From Vibrio metoecus (lineage in GTDB: Bacteria > Pseudomonadota > Gammaproteobacteria > Enterobacterales > Vibrionaceae): 64,000 bases of DNA. A model generated the notes under the pieces. It did no database searches. It was not told the origin of the DNA and was given only the letters and a program-made list of their open reading frames with translations. Below, piece after piece: positions 51,303 to 64,000 of this stretch. A program made the translations under genes and the position numbers. Location: assembly GCF_000696385.1 (NCBI RefSeq), contig NZ_JJMN01000070.1, forward strand, positions 124,001 through 188,000, written 5' to 3'. The stretch's first letter is position 1; each line of letters starts with the position of its first letter.

Positions 51303-52993
51303 TTACTCTTCCCACACCACCAATTGCCCTCTAGGCCAATCTTGGCCGACATCATGATATTTTTTCTCTAATACATGACGTTTGATTTTTAGCGTTGGCG
51401 TTAAAATGCCGTTATCAATACTCCACGGATCCTTAATCATCAAAACCCCTTTGATCTGCTCGTGAGATTCCAATTCCCTGTTCATTCGAGTAATGACTTT
51501 CTGAACCGTACGCTCATAACGTGCGCGATCAAAATCTGGGAACTGGTGAGGGATGACTAATAGGATTGGTGCAGGTAAACCGGAACCAATCAAACACATC
51601 ATTTCCACTCGGCTGTACTCAAACAGTTTTTTCTCGAGTAGGTACAGGGGCAACAAACTTAGCCTTTCGCTGTTTTGAAAGTGTCTTTTTTACGACCTTG
51701 AATAGTCAGATAGCCTTCACTATCAATAAATCCGATATCGCCTGTATGTAGCCAGCCGTCATCGTTAAAGCTTTCGGCGGTAGCGGTGTCATTTTTATAA
51801 TAGCCAGCAAACAAGCCTTTGCTGCGCACTAAAATTTCTTCATCTTCGGCAATTTTGAGTTCAATGCCAGGACCAGCATTACCCACAGTACCAATCTTAT
51901 CGGCTCGGAAAGGGTAGTTGAGGGTGCTGTAAGCAAAAGATTCGGTCATCCCCCATGCTTCGGTGATATTGAGCCCGACACTGCGATACCACTCTAATAA
52001 TGCCGGAGAGACAGGGGGCGGGAACCACAACCCAAGAACCCGAGCTTGATCTAGCCCTAAGCCATCGGCCAACTTACGTTTGATGAGTGAGTTGATGAAC
52101 GGGATTTTGAGTAGAATGTTGAGTTTCTTTTGTGGCAGTTTGTCTTGAATGCGCTGTTGGAACAGCGTCCATAGCCGTGGCACAGAAATGAATAGGGTTG
52201 GACGGTGCATTTTGACATCCTCGATAAAGGTATCGAGTGATTCCGGAAAGGCTGTTGGTACACCGCCTAAAATCGAAGATCCAAAAATGTAGACTCGCTC
52301 GGTAATATGAGCGAGCGGTAAATAAGAAAAGAGTCGATCGCCTTCTTCTATCCCAATATGGTTAATCAACTGTTGGGCTGACCAAGTAAATGCACCATAG
52401 GTCAGCATTGCGCCTTTCGGAAGCCCCGAGGTACCAGAGGTGTAAACTAAAGACATCACTTTTTCATCAAAATGATTGGGTCGTTCGGTGCTGGGTTGAT
52501 GTTGTTTGAGTAGCGTGCGGTACTCATATTGACATTGAGCGGCAGAGGGGTAGGGCAACGCGATGCTGAGCAGGTTTGGTCTGTTAGCTAATACTTGCGT
52601 GGTGGCTTTATTATCGTCAAGTTTGCCCACGATCAGGATTTTGCTCTCACTGTGCTCAAGGCAGTAATCGATGGTTTCGCTACCTGCTGTGGGGAAAATC
52701 GGTACACTGATGTAGTCCCCGAGCATCAGTGCCAAATCGCAGATAAACCATTCAGCACAGTTTTTGGAAATCAGCGCAATTCGATCTCCCGGCACAGCCC
52801 CTAGTGCACGTAACGCGGAGACAAGACGCAATGCCTGATCGGCTACGTCGGCATAGGTAAATTCAACGAACTTACGATTAATGATTTGTTTTAAATAGAC
52901 CTCATTGGGGCGCTCTTGAGCCCAACGGAGTAACATTTCATTGGGAGGAGGGAGAGCACAAGGAGGGTGATTGAATTGATTCGGCTGGATCAT
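51303..52993 (-). CDS. Long-chain acyl-CoA synthetase, AMP-forming (frameshifted)
   Basis: Activates fatty acids to acyl-CoA via acyl-AMP. ATG 52993 has a GGAG site. Motifs: P-loop VYTSGTSGLPKGAML, AWGMTESFA, and GWLHTGDIG with GRKKDTFKTAKG. Immediately after, extra bases at 51661 and 51639 break the frame; removing both gives AKGKFVAPVPLEKKLFEY and 562 residues. The C-terminal catalytic lysine region is thus present. Shorter than FadD15-type enzymes (about 600). Physiological substrate unknown; it is not FadD itself. Confidence 0.88.
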
Positions 52994-53136
52994 TCTCAAA
53001 CTCCGGATTATGTTGTTTTTATGTTAATTCGTTGTAAACCATAGCATGAGCGGTTCAGCGCATCGAACCTTTTTGCGGTAGAGAATTGTAAATCTTGTAA
53101 ATCTGTCGCCGAGATCAAAGGAGAAGTTTCGTTCTG

Positions 53137-54237
53137 TTAGTGTGTTACACCGCTGTCTTTCGGATCCCGCTCTGGAAACTGTTCAATAATCGTTTTTAAC
53201 TCTTCTTGACTCTCACGTAGAGCGTTTACGCAGTGGCGATCTAATTTGCCTGCACTCACCATTTTCTCAAGCTCTAAAAGTGCATGTGGGATGGATTGCG
53301 CTTGTTTGTATGGACGATGAGTGGTCAGTGCATCAAAAATATTCGCGACACTAATGATGCGCGCGGGAATGGGAATTTGCTCGCTAGTGAGGCCGAAAGG
53401 GTATCCGCTGCCATCTAGGAATTCATGATGATAAGCCACGATTTCTCGGAGCACTGCTAAACAAGGGTGGTGAGGTGTCCCTAATTTTTCAATCACATCA
53501 TTCAGGAGAGTGACGCCAGATTCGATATGATTATGTACTTGTTCACGTTCATTGCTCGCTAACGTTGTGTTTTTCTGCAAGATGTTGACGGGCAAAGCAA
53601 GTTTTCCAATATCGTGGCAGGTAGCAAATTGGCTGATATTCTCGATCAACTCATCATCAAGCGCGTATTGCTCTGCAATGTTTATGGCGATGATATGCGC
53701 ATAACGGCTAATTCGTTCTTTGTGTTGTTTGAGCTGCGCCCAATGTTCAGGCGATTGTGACTCTATCTGCTCTACATTTTGAATTAGATGATGAATTAAG
53801 GTGTATTCACTGCAGACGGCTTGTTGAATCAAATCAATATAAGGTTGCAACTCTTTGACCACGCTCGGCGAGAAGTAGGATCCTGTCGAGGCGTTAAAAA
53901 ACAAAAAGCCAACAAACTCTTGGTGATGGAATATGGGTTGGACAAACGATGAACGGTATTGGTGTTCTAGCAGCCAGCGATTGTGGCGAGTTTGACTTTG
54001 TAACTGGTTAGGCATGTCATGAATTATGCGTACCGAGCCCGATTCTTTGACCTGCTGTAGCGATGGTAACCCCGAGAGTTGAAACTCGTAATGCACAAAG
54101 TCATGGCTGACAGGTGAGCTGTCTGCGTAGGTCTTTATTGAGTCATGTTTCTCATCATACAGAGCAAAGGAAATTCTCTGAATATCAGGAAATTCCACAC
54201 GGATTTTCTCATGCATACTGACAAAGTAAGTATTCAA
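53137..54237 (-). CDS. GAF-like plus HD-GYP cyclic-di-GMP phosphodiesterase
   Basis: Predicted to hydrolyse cyclic di-GMP. 366 residues: an N-terminal GAF-like sensory region (about 10-145, with SSFVQPIFHHQEFVGFLFF) and an HD-GYP domain from about 180. Metal and signature residues are all present: CHDIGK, HNHIESG, and HHEFLDGSGYP (the HHExxDGxGYP motif). No membrane helix, so cytoplasmic. It is upstream of the acyl-CoA ligase on the same strand, 143 bp apart, probably a separate unit. Confidence 0.88.
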   Translation of the reverse strand: MNTYFVSMHEKIRVEFPDIQRISFALYDEKHDSIKTYADSSPVSHDFVHYEFQLSGLPSLQQVKESGSVRIIHDMPNQLQSQTRHNRWLLEHQYRSSFVQPIFHHQEFVGFLFFNASTGSYFSPSVVKELQPYIDLIQQAVCSEYTLIHHLIQNVEQIESQSPEHWAQLKQHKERISRYAHIIAINIAEQYALDDELIENISQFATCHDIGKLALPVNILQKNTTLASNEREQVHNHIESGVTLLNDVIEKLGTPHHPCLAVLREIVAYHHEFLDGSGYPFGLTSEQIPIPARIISVANIFDALTTHRPYKQAQSIPHALLELEKMVSAGKLDRHCVNALRESQEELKTIIEQFPERDPKDSGVTH

Positions 54238-54376
54238 TGAGCCTACCGATGGGTAATAGCGAAACTGACCGTACTTTGGGTTGCATGTGACATGTCATCG
54301 TCTTCCTTGCTAGCTACTTAATAAGTTTAGACAAGGTTTGGCGTATTGCCGCATTAGGGCGGTGCTTTTCTGTGTT

Positions 54377-55520
54377 TTAGATCAAGCCATTGATAAAACC
54401 AAACAGCAAAGCACTGGCGACCATGCCCACCAAGGGTAAGCGGATGACTTTAAACAAGAAGAAGCCGACTAACAGGGCTGCCCAATCGAGTGGGGCATGT
54501 ACCGTACTGCTCCAAACGGGCTGATATAAGGCCGCAAGCAGTAAACCGACCACGCAGGCGTTTACCCCTTGCATGGCTCCTGCAACCTTCGGACGCTGAG
54601 CTAATGTCGACCAATTTTTTAGTACGCCTAGTAGCAATAAAAAGCCAGGTAGAAAGACAGCAAAAGTCGCGATTAACGCGCCAAGCACTGGCATCTCTGG
54701 TGTGAGCACATAGCCAAGGTAGGTGGCTAAGGTAAACATTGGCCCCGGCACCGCTTGGGCAGCCGCATAGCCAGTCAGAAATTGATCGGTGGATAGGCTG
54801 TCACTCAAGGCATTTTGTAACAAGGGAAGTACCACATGACCGCCTCCAAACACTAAGCTTCCCGCTTGGAAGAAATGGCCAAACAACTCAACTAGCGGTG
54901 AGCTTGCAGCCAAGAGCGGCAGTCCAAGTAATAAACTCGCAAAGAGCAGCAGTGAAAGCCAAGAGGGGCTAAAAGTCTCTAGCGAAGAAGACGGTGGCGG
55001 TGCCAAGCGGGCTTGGCCCACTAAGGCTGCGATCACAAGCACCGCAAACTGAGTGATGAGACTGGGAGCCAGCGTAATCGCAACCGCAGTCAGAACGCAT
55101 AATGTTGCAGTAAGACGCCGCTGACAAAAATTGCGATACATGGTCAGACAGGCATCGGCCACCACTATGATAGCGAGTAGCTTCAAGCCATGAATCACCT
55201 GTTCAAACAACGGTGTATCAAGGAGATGGCTACTCAGTCCTGCGAGTAGCAGCATGATGAGCACAGAAGGAAGGGTGAAACCGAGAAACGCCGCCCAAGC
55301 TCCGGCTAGCCCTCCACGCTGATAACCAATCGCAAAACCGACTTGGCTAGAGCCGGGACCTGGTAAAAACTGGCTCAGCGCCACCAATTGCGCGTATTCT
55401 TGCTCGTTAAGCCAACGCAACTTTTTCCACAAAAGTATGACGAAAATAGCCAATATGTGCCGCAGGGCCACCGAAGCTCACCCAACCTAAAGCAAAAAAA
55501 GTTTTAAAAATCGTCAACAT
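54377..55520 (-). CDS. chrA: Chromate transporter ChrA (one-base frameshift)
   Basis: CHR-family membrane protein; exports chromate in resistant bacteria, though natural substrates are debated. It begins MLTIFKTFFALGWVSFGGPAAHIGY. An extra base at 55421 breaks HTFVEKLRWLNEQEYAQLVAL; removing it gives 380 residues, a two-domain (full-length) ChrA. Repeated motifs are visible in both halves: SQFLPGPGSSQVGFAIG and YAAAQAVPGPMFTLATYLG, and FGGGHVVLP. Divergent from lacZ. Confidence 0.88.
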
Positions 55521-59935
<4,415 letters not shown>

Positions 59936-60056
59936 AAGATTCCTTTTCTATCACAGGCGCAATAGTAGCGCTCTCTGTGAAAACAGCGCAATTGTAACTG
60001 AGTACATAAGAGTGAATTGTGAGCCATCACGCTTGTTCAACAGGGATTGGCGTAAA

Positions 60057-60072
60057 GTGTAAACGTTTTTAA
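60057..60072. promoter_or_regulatory. Possible GalR-type operator upstream of galR
   Basis: GTGTAAACGTTTTTAA: the left half GTGTAAACG and central CG match the operator pattern, the right half only partly. It lies between galR (starts 59935) and the divergent CsaA-like gene (60093). Confidence 0.45.
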
Positions 60073-60092
60073 TGATAAGAAGGGTGATTGCT

Positions 60093-60437
60093 ATGGACTC
60101 GGCGTTTTTGACGGTAGGGTACGATGATTTTGCGCGATTGGATTTGCGTATTGGAACAATTATTGAGGTAAAACCTCATCCTCGTTCAACACGCCATTAT
60201 ATCGTGCAAATCGAAGTTGGAGAGCAGCCTTTGCAAACTGTCACGGCGTTAGCACCTTATTACGCAGCAGATGCCTTACTTCATCAGCAAGTGGTGGTGC
60301 TGTGTAATCTCAAACCGAGTTTAGTTGTGGGAGTGCAATCGCAATGCATGTTGTTGTGCGCGGAAACGCAAGATGGTGAAGAGAGTGTATTACTCACCCC
60401 ACAGCGCGCCATCGCAAGCGGGGTGAGAATTGTTTAA
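60093..60437 (+). CDS. tRNA-binding OB-fold protein, CsaA-like
   Basis: 114 residues from ATG 60093 (AAGAAGGG site); ATG 60072 is an unlikely alternative. The EMAP/OB domain motif is plain: FARLDLRIGTIIEVKPHPRSTRHYIVQIEVG and a C-terminal SQCMLLCAET segment. Relatives include B. subtilis CsaA, a chaperone for secreted proteins, E. coli YgjH and the MetG C terminus. Which role applies is open. It ends overlapping the convergent gene's stop by four bases. Confidence 0.85.
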   Translation: MDSAFLTVGYDDFARLDLRIGTIIEVKPHPRSTRHYIVQIEVGEQPLQTVTALAPYYAADALLHQQVVVLCNLKPSLVVGVQSQCMLLCAETQDGEESVLLTPQRAIASGVRIV

Positions 60438-60985
60438 CGCACGGTAGCCATTAATTGATCAATCAATGAGTGATGTTCTGGATTCACCCCCGCCAAGTTG
60501 CCGTATTTGGGGGCGTGACGGTCATTGTCTAATGGATGCTGCCAGCCCAAAGTTTGCTCGACAAATTGCCGTGCAAACGCTTCGGAAAACTCAAGGCAGC
60601 CACTGAGCACGGTATCGACATAGGTTTGCACGATCGGGCTTTGTGAACAGGGCGGTTGATGCTGCTCAGTGACGTAAATCCAAATCGGTTTTTCATGATC
60701 AAAATGGTCTTGTGTGTGAATACGATCGGCGGTCAGTGCAATGCGCTGATAACCGCGCTCACGGCGATCAAATTCCGCTAACGCAACCTCATCAATTTCC
60801 AACAGCACGCCGTTAATTTGCCCGTCACCTTGATGAACCACTAAGGGCGAAAGAATGTAACTGTCATCGATTTTGCCAAAATAGCGCACTAATCCGGTTG
60901 CGCTGGCGGGAATAGCACGTCCAGTCTGGCCAGTTAAACGGCGTGAGGCAGAGTTAATTAGGCTTCCATAGCCAAAGATATACAT
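60434..60985 (-). CDS. Gamma-glutamylcyclotransferase-like protein
   Basis: 183 residues from ATG 60985 (AGGAAG site). It begins MYIFGYGSLINSASRR; the YGSL substrate loop marks the GGCT/ChaC/AIG2 fold. EFDRRERGYQRI carries the Glu that acts as general base in the family. Substrate could be a gamma-glutamyl amine, a peptide or glutathione. It begins 19 bp after the ZntB-like gene, apparently cotranscribed; the neighbouring RimK-like ligase also handles peptide-type bonds, which may or may not be linked. Confidence 0.82.
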   Translation of the reverse strand: MYIFGYGSLINSASRRLTGQTGRAIPASATGLVRYFGKIDDSYILSPLVVHQGDGQINGVLLEIDEVALAEFDRRERGYQRIALTADRIHTQDHFDHEKPIWIYVTEQHQPPCSQSPIVQTYVDTVLSGCLEFSEAFARQFVEQTLGWQHPLDNDRHAPKYGNLAGVNPEHHSLIDQLMATVR

Positions 60986-61004
60986 GATGACTTCCTGTAA
61001 CGAT

Positions 61005-61946
61005 TTACGATTGATTTTCAAAAAAGCGCAGACGGCGCAAAATCCAAAACTCCAAGCCGAAAATCAGCCCGAGCCCGGCACAAAATAGCCCAAAGGCGAT
61101 CGGTGATTCAGTACCAGGAATGCCGCCAACGTTCACGCCTAACAAACCCGTTAAGAAACTGGTCGGTAGGAAAATTGCCGCGATCACTGAAAACAAATAC
61201 GTGTTCTGGTTCATCTTCTCTGCATGGTACTGGCGCAGCTCACCTTTGATGATTTCCAACTCACTCAAGAAGAAGTCCAAGGTTTCGTTAATCCGCGTTA
61301 CTGTGTTGACGCTGTGGCGCAAACGCAAATGCTGGTTTTTCGCAGGGGTAACCTCCGAGTTGAGGTAGTCATCCAAGGCGTATTGCTGGGGTTTAATAAA
61401 ACGTTTGAGTTTGAGCAAGGATTTATGGGTTTCCATCAACTCATTACTGAGCTCTAACTCCTCATCAAATTGAGCGATTTTGTCTTCGATTTGATCGAGA
61501 TAGACGTCGATATTTTTATTCAGTTCATCGACCACTCGCACAATCAATTCAGCTAAGTTTGAAGGCCCTTGGCCTGCTTCTAGCGCTGCGCGTACAGTAC
61601 TGATCGCTTTAGACGGCGTTTTACGGGTTGAAATCAACGCGCCGTGATAATAGAGAATACGCACACTGAGCATGTCCGCAGGATCCGCGTTATCGTTAAG
61701 ATTCACCCCACGCAAGATCAGCAGAAAGTTCTGTTCATCATACTGCTCAAACAGGGGGCGAGTATCTTCGGCCAACAAACTTTCGATAACCGATGAGGGA
61801 ATGCTCTGTTCGAGTAGCCACTCACGCAGCCCTTCCGCATCTCGTTGACAGTGATACCAATCACCGGCTTGTAGCTTTTGCAATTGAGCTGGATGGCGTT
61901 GTGGCGCTGCATCACCAAAGCGCCAGTGATCGATGAGAAACTCCAT
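61005..61946 (-). CDS. zntB: CorA-family divalent metal transporter, ZntB-like
   Basis: 313 residues. A long soluble N-terminal domain (1-245) with a coiled coil is followed by two C-terminal membrane helices: TYLFSVIAAIFLPTSFLTGLLG and FGLFCAGLGLIFGLEFWIL. Between them GVNVGGIPG contains the GxN signature, in GVN rather than GMN form, as in ZntB. Zn2+ is the likely ion; direction of transport is debated for the family. Confidence 0.88.
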   Translation of the reverse strand: MEFLIDHWRFGDAAPQRHPAQLQKLQAGDWYHCQRDAEGLREWLLEQSIPSSVIESLLAEDTRPLFEQYDEQNFLLILRGVNLNDNADPADMLSVRILYYHGALISTRKTPSKAISTVRAALEAGQGPSNLAELIVRVVDELNKNIDVYLDQIEDKIAQFDEELELSNELMETHKSLLKLKRFIKPQQYALDDYLNSEVTPAKNQHLRLRHSVNTVTRINETLDFFLSELEIIKGELRQYHAEKMNQNTYLFSVIAAIFLPTSFLTGLLGVNVGGIPGTESPIAFGLFCAGLGLIFGLEFWILRRLRFFENQS

Positions 61947-62008
61947 GGTTATCCTTGTTTACAAAACGTTGATGGCAAGAAAGTAACAATGGAGCGATGA
62001 AGAGTCAA

Positions 62009-62031
62009 AGCCCGGAATATCTCCGGGCTTA
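62009..62031 (-). terminator. Hairpin after the RimK-like gene
   Basis: AAGCCCGGA pairs with TCCGGGCTT (62009-62017/62023-62031). It lies 22 bp after the minus-strand stop at 62053. Few T follow, so strength is moderate. Confidence 0.6.
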
Positions 62032-62052
62032 GTTGAGAAGGGTAAAAATGCT

Positions 62053-63504
62053 TTAGAAACCACGCATCTGAATACGGCGTAAGAACTCGGTCATGATGCG
62101 GTCATACAGCAGATCGCCCAAAAATGCGTCTTCCACATGGTGATCGATACTTGGGTTATCGTTCACTTCAATCACGTAAACTTGACCATCAATCTCTTTA
62201 AGATCCACACCATAGAGGCCACCACCAATCAGGTTTGAGGCTTTCACCGCCACATCGACGACATTTTTGGGTACTTGTTTGAGATCCAGTGTCTCAAAGC
62301 CGCCCGCAGTCACTCGGCCGCTGTTGTGGTGCTGGTAAATCTGCCAGTGGCCACGGCTCATCATGTACTTACAAGCAAAAATCGCTTGGCGGTTCATCAC
62401 CCCGATACGCCAGTCAAAGTCGGTCGGCATAAAGGCTTGCGCCAAAATCAGCGCACTTTTCTCAAACAGGGTGCCGGCTTCTTGCTCCAGCTCTTGTTCA
62501 TTACGCACTTTCACCACACCGCGAGAGAAAGCACCATCTGGGATTTTCAGCACCATCGGGAAATCCAACTGTTCCATCAGTCCGGTTTTCCACTCAGGGT
62601 CAAAACTGCGGATGATCACGCTCTTTGGAGCCGGTACTTTGTTGGTTTCCAACAGCTCAGTCAAAAACACCTTGTTGGTGCATTTCATGATCGATTCAGA
62701 GTCATCCATCACCACTAAGCCCATCTTCTCGGCCGTTTTCGCGAAGCGATAGGTGTAGTTGCTGATATTGGTGGTGGCGCGAATAAACAGTCCATCAAAT
62801 TCTCCCAAACGAGATAAATCATCCGGTGAAATGGTTTCCAAGTTCATGCCCAAGCGGTTGGCGGCGCGGTGGAAACGTTTGAGTGCAGAAGCATCGGACG
62901 GCGGCATTTTCTCATCTGGGTCAACCAGCATCGCGATGTCGTAACGATATTTCTTCTCTTGTTTTGGACGACGCCACACTTTGGTAGAGAACATTTCCAG
63001 CGACTCAATGAAGAAATCCTGTTCTGGGTCTTCTAAGTCTTGGAACGGGAAGGGGGCGATTTTGATGATTTGCCATTGCCCTTGGTATTTGTGCATTTCC
63101 AGTTCAATCACGGGCACCATAAACTGCTCAAACAGGCGGCGCGCCAGTTTTTCCAAGCCTTTTTGTGGGGTGCGGCCAAAGTAAATCTTAGTGCTGATCA
63201 CGTCAGTGCCGTTGCTCAGCTTGTGCATCTTGATCAGGCCAGAAGAGAGGAAAAACGGCTGATTGATGTCGTTAATCGCCATCACACGAGGGATGACGCG
63301 ATGACCGCGCGCTTCCGCCATCAGTGAAACATAGTAGCCACTACTCATGTAGCCGTAATCACGGCACAGGTTAACCACCTGCACACTGCGGTGATTGAAT
63401 TTCCAGTCAGTATCGAGATACTGATCGACACTAACGACTTGTTCTGATGGGAAATATTGTTGCCAGTCACTGGCTTGATCGGTCACGATTAAAAGGTTAG
63501 CCAT
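62053..63504 (-). CDS. RimK-like ATP-grasp ligase with N-terminal RLAN domain
   Basis: 483 residues, much longer than E. coli RimK (300). The first ~150 residues form the RLAN domain (VQVVNLCRDYGYMSSGYYVSLMAEARGH), followed by a linker and an ATP-grasp domain from about 200: IMKCTNKVFLTELLE, PMVLKIPDGAFSRGVVKV, and the Mg-binding VIEVNDNPSIDHH. Such enzymes join amino acids to a carboxylate with ATP use. The substrate of the RLAN type is unknown. It stands divergent from a GNAT gene. In other Gammaproteobacteria I recall RLAN ligases beside GNAT/C39-peptidase fusion proteins. Confidence 0.85.
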   Translation of the reverse strand: MANLLIVTDQASDWQQYFPSEQVVSVDQYLDTDWKFNHRSVQVVNLCRDYGYMSSGYYVSLMAEARGHRVIPRVMAINDINQPFFLSSGLIKMHKLSNGTDVISTKIYFGRTPQKGLEKLARRLFEQFMVPVIELEMHKYQGQWQIIKIAPFPFQDLEDPEQDFFIESLEMFSTKVWRRPKQEKKYRYDIAMLVDPDEKMPPSDASALKRFHRAANRLGMNLETISPDDLSRLGEFDGLFIRATTNISNYTYRFAKTAEKMGLVVMDDSESIMKCTNKVFLTELLETNKVPAPKSVIIRSFDPEWKTGLMEQLDFPMVLKIPDGAFSRGVVKVRNEQELEQEAGTLFEKSALILAQAFMPTDFDWRIGVMNRQAIFACKYMMSRGHWQIYQHHNSGRVTAGGFETLDLKQVPKNVVDVAVKASNLIGGGLYGVDLKEIDGQVYVIEVNDNPSIDHHVEDAFLGDLLYDRIMTEFLRRIQMRGF

Positions 63505-63532
63505 CGGTATATTCTTCCTATTGCAATAGGTC

Positions 63533-63661
63533 TATACCCTTCCTACTTGAAATTGCAGCGGTGTTGGCTACGTTCATTCACCCCAATCACATAGTCTATC
63601 TATGCTCATGGGGATGAATTCACTTAGCCGCCTACCTGCAACTCCAAGTAGTTTGGGTCTA
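63533..63661. repeat. ERIC (IRU) element, full length
   Basis: About 129 bp, the usual ERIC size. Ends TATACCC and GGGTCTA, left conserved block TACTTGAAATTGCAGCG and GTTGGCT, central hairpin CACCCCAATCAC / TCATGGGGATGAATTCAC and right block CTGCAACTCCAAGTAGTTTG all match the ERIC consensus in order. It occupies the intergenic space between the divergent RimK-like and GNAT genes. Confidence 0.85.
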
Positions 63662-63710
63662 TTATTTGAGTCGCAATCTCGTCAATCCACTCATTATTTA
63701 AGGACGTTGA

Positions 63711-64000
63711 ATGGACATTCGTCGTGCCAATAGCGCTGATCTCAATGCGCTCAATGCGTTAGAACAACAGCTTTTTGACGGGGATAGAATCTCTCCTCGT
63801 CAAATGAAGCGTTTTTTACATTCCGACCATGCGGCGTTATTCGTGGCAGATGCCGGCGACCAGCTGGCGGGATATGCATTGCTTCTATTTCATCAAGGTA
63901 CACAGCTATCAAGATTGTATTCGATTGCCGTAAAACCTGAATTCAGAGGGCAGAGAATTGCTCAGAGTTTAGTCGAGCAATGCGAGCGTGCTGCTCTTGA
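63711..64000 (+). CDS. GNAT acetyltransferase, N-terminal part
   Basis: Starts MDIRRANSADLNALNALEQQLF and runs off the window after 96 codons. The acetyl-CoA loop is recognisable: LYSIAVKPEFRGQRIAQSLVEQCE (V-x-P-x-[FY]-R-G-x-x-I/G-A). It may continue into a C39-type peptidase domain, as in known neighbours of RLAN ligases; this cannot be seen here. Substrate unknown. Confidence 0.8.
   Translation, partial: MDIRRANSADLNALNALEQQLFDGDRISPRQMKRFLHSDHAALFVADAGDQLAGYALLLFHQGTQLSRLYSIAVKPEFRGQRIAQSLVEQCERAAL

Noticed and set aside
51303..52993. Two separate genes in the acyl-CoA ligase region
   Set aside because: The downstream piece is the normal C-terminal domain; removing two extra bases joins it in frame.

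Overview
The window is core chromosome of a Vibrio, and the proteins look like Vibrio cholerae chromosome 1. The clues are the CNT nucleoside transporter whose structure is known as vcCNT, adjacent and convergent arcA/arcB, a lacZ next to a galR-type regulator, a second EF-G gene, a long PilZ protein resembling PlzC, and an ERIC-type repeat. I see no prophage, IS, integron, CRISPR, rRNA or tRNA.

Layout. 1-3.2 kb (minus): a partial UPF0126 membrane protein, btuF, cbiB, mtnN and a DUF1499 lipoprotein (cobalamin salvage and MTA/SAH recycling). 3.4-15.7 kb (minus): two complete but divergent glutamate synthase operons in tandem, the second preceded by an unusually structured leader. 16.3-23.5 kb: yhcC, a PAS-GGDEF protein, arcB and arcA (convergent), a DUF3293 gene and rraA. 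24.2-29.1 kb: the threonine operon with leader peptide and attenuator (thrLABC). 29.2-36.8 kb: grcA with two FNR boxes, nfo, a small Pro/Arg-rich ORF, ung, a hemerythrin-like protein, DUF3545, a Na+/amino-acid symporter with a structured leader, yaaA and a TatD-like hydrolase. 36.9-43.1 kb: nucleoside uptake and catabolism (nupC, deoCABD). 43.2-48.8 kb: smp, serB, a PilZ protein, radA. 49-56 kb: fusA2, a long-chain acyl-CoA ligase, an HD-GYP protein, chrA. 55.8-60 kb: lacZ and galR, convergent, sharing a terminator palindrome. 60-64 kb: a CsaA-like protein, a gamma-glutamylcyclotransferase-like protein, a ZntB-like transporter, a RimK-like ATP-grasp ligase, an ERIC element and the start of a divergent GNAT gene.

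How the genes work together. Several sets are anaerobiosis-linked: ArcAB with FNR/ArcA-like sites upstream of arcA, and grcA with two FNR boxes 53 bp apart. nupC and deoCABD form a nucleoside uptake and salvage unit. Three proteins belong to cyclic-di-GMP signalling (GGDEF, PilZ, HD-GYP). thrABC, serB and the two GOGATs serve amino-acid synthesis.

Sequence quality matters here. Twelve otherwise normal housekeeping genes are broken by short clusters of extra bases (1-5 within about 30 nt). Each is explained by insertions only, and removing them restores family length. I read this as base over-calling in the source sequence, not gene decay, and annotate these genes as whole CDSs with the break noted.
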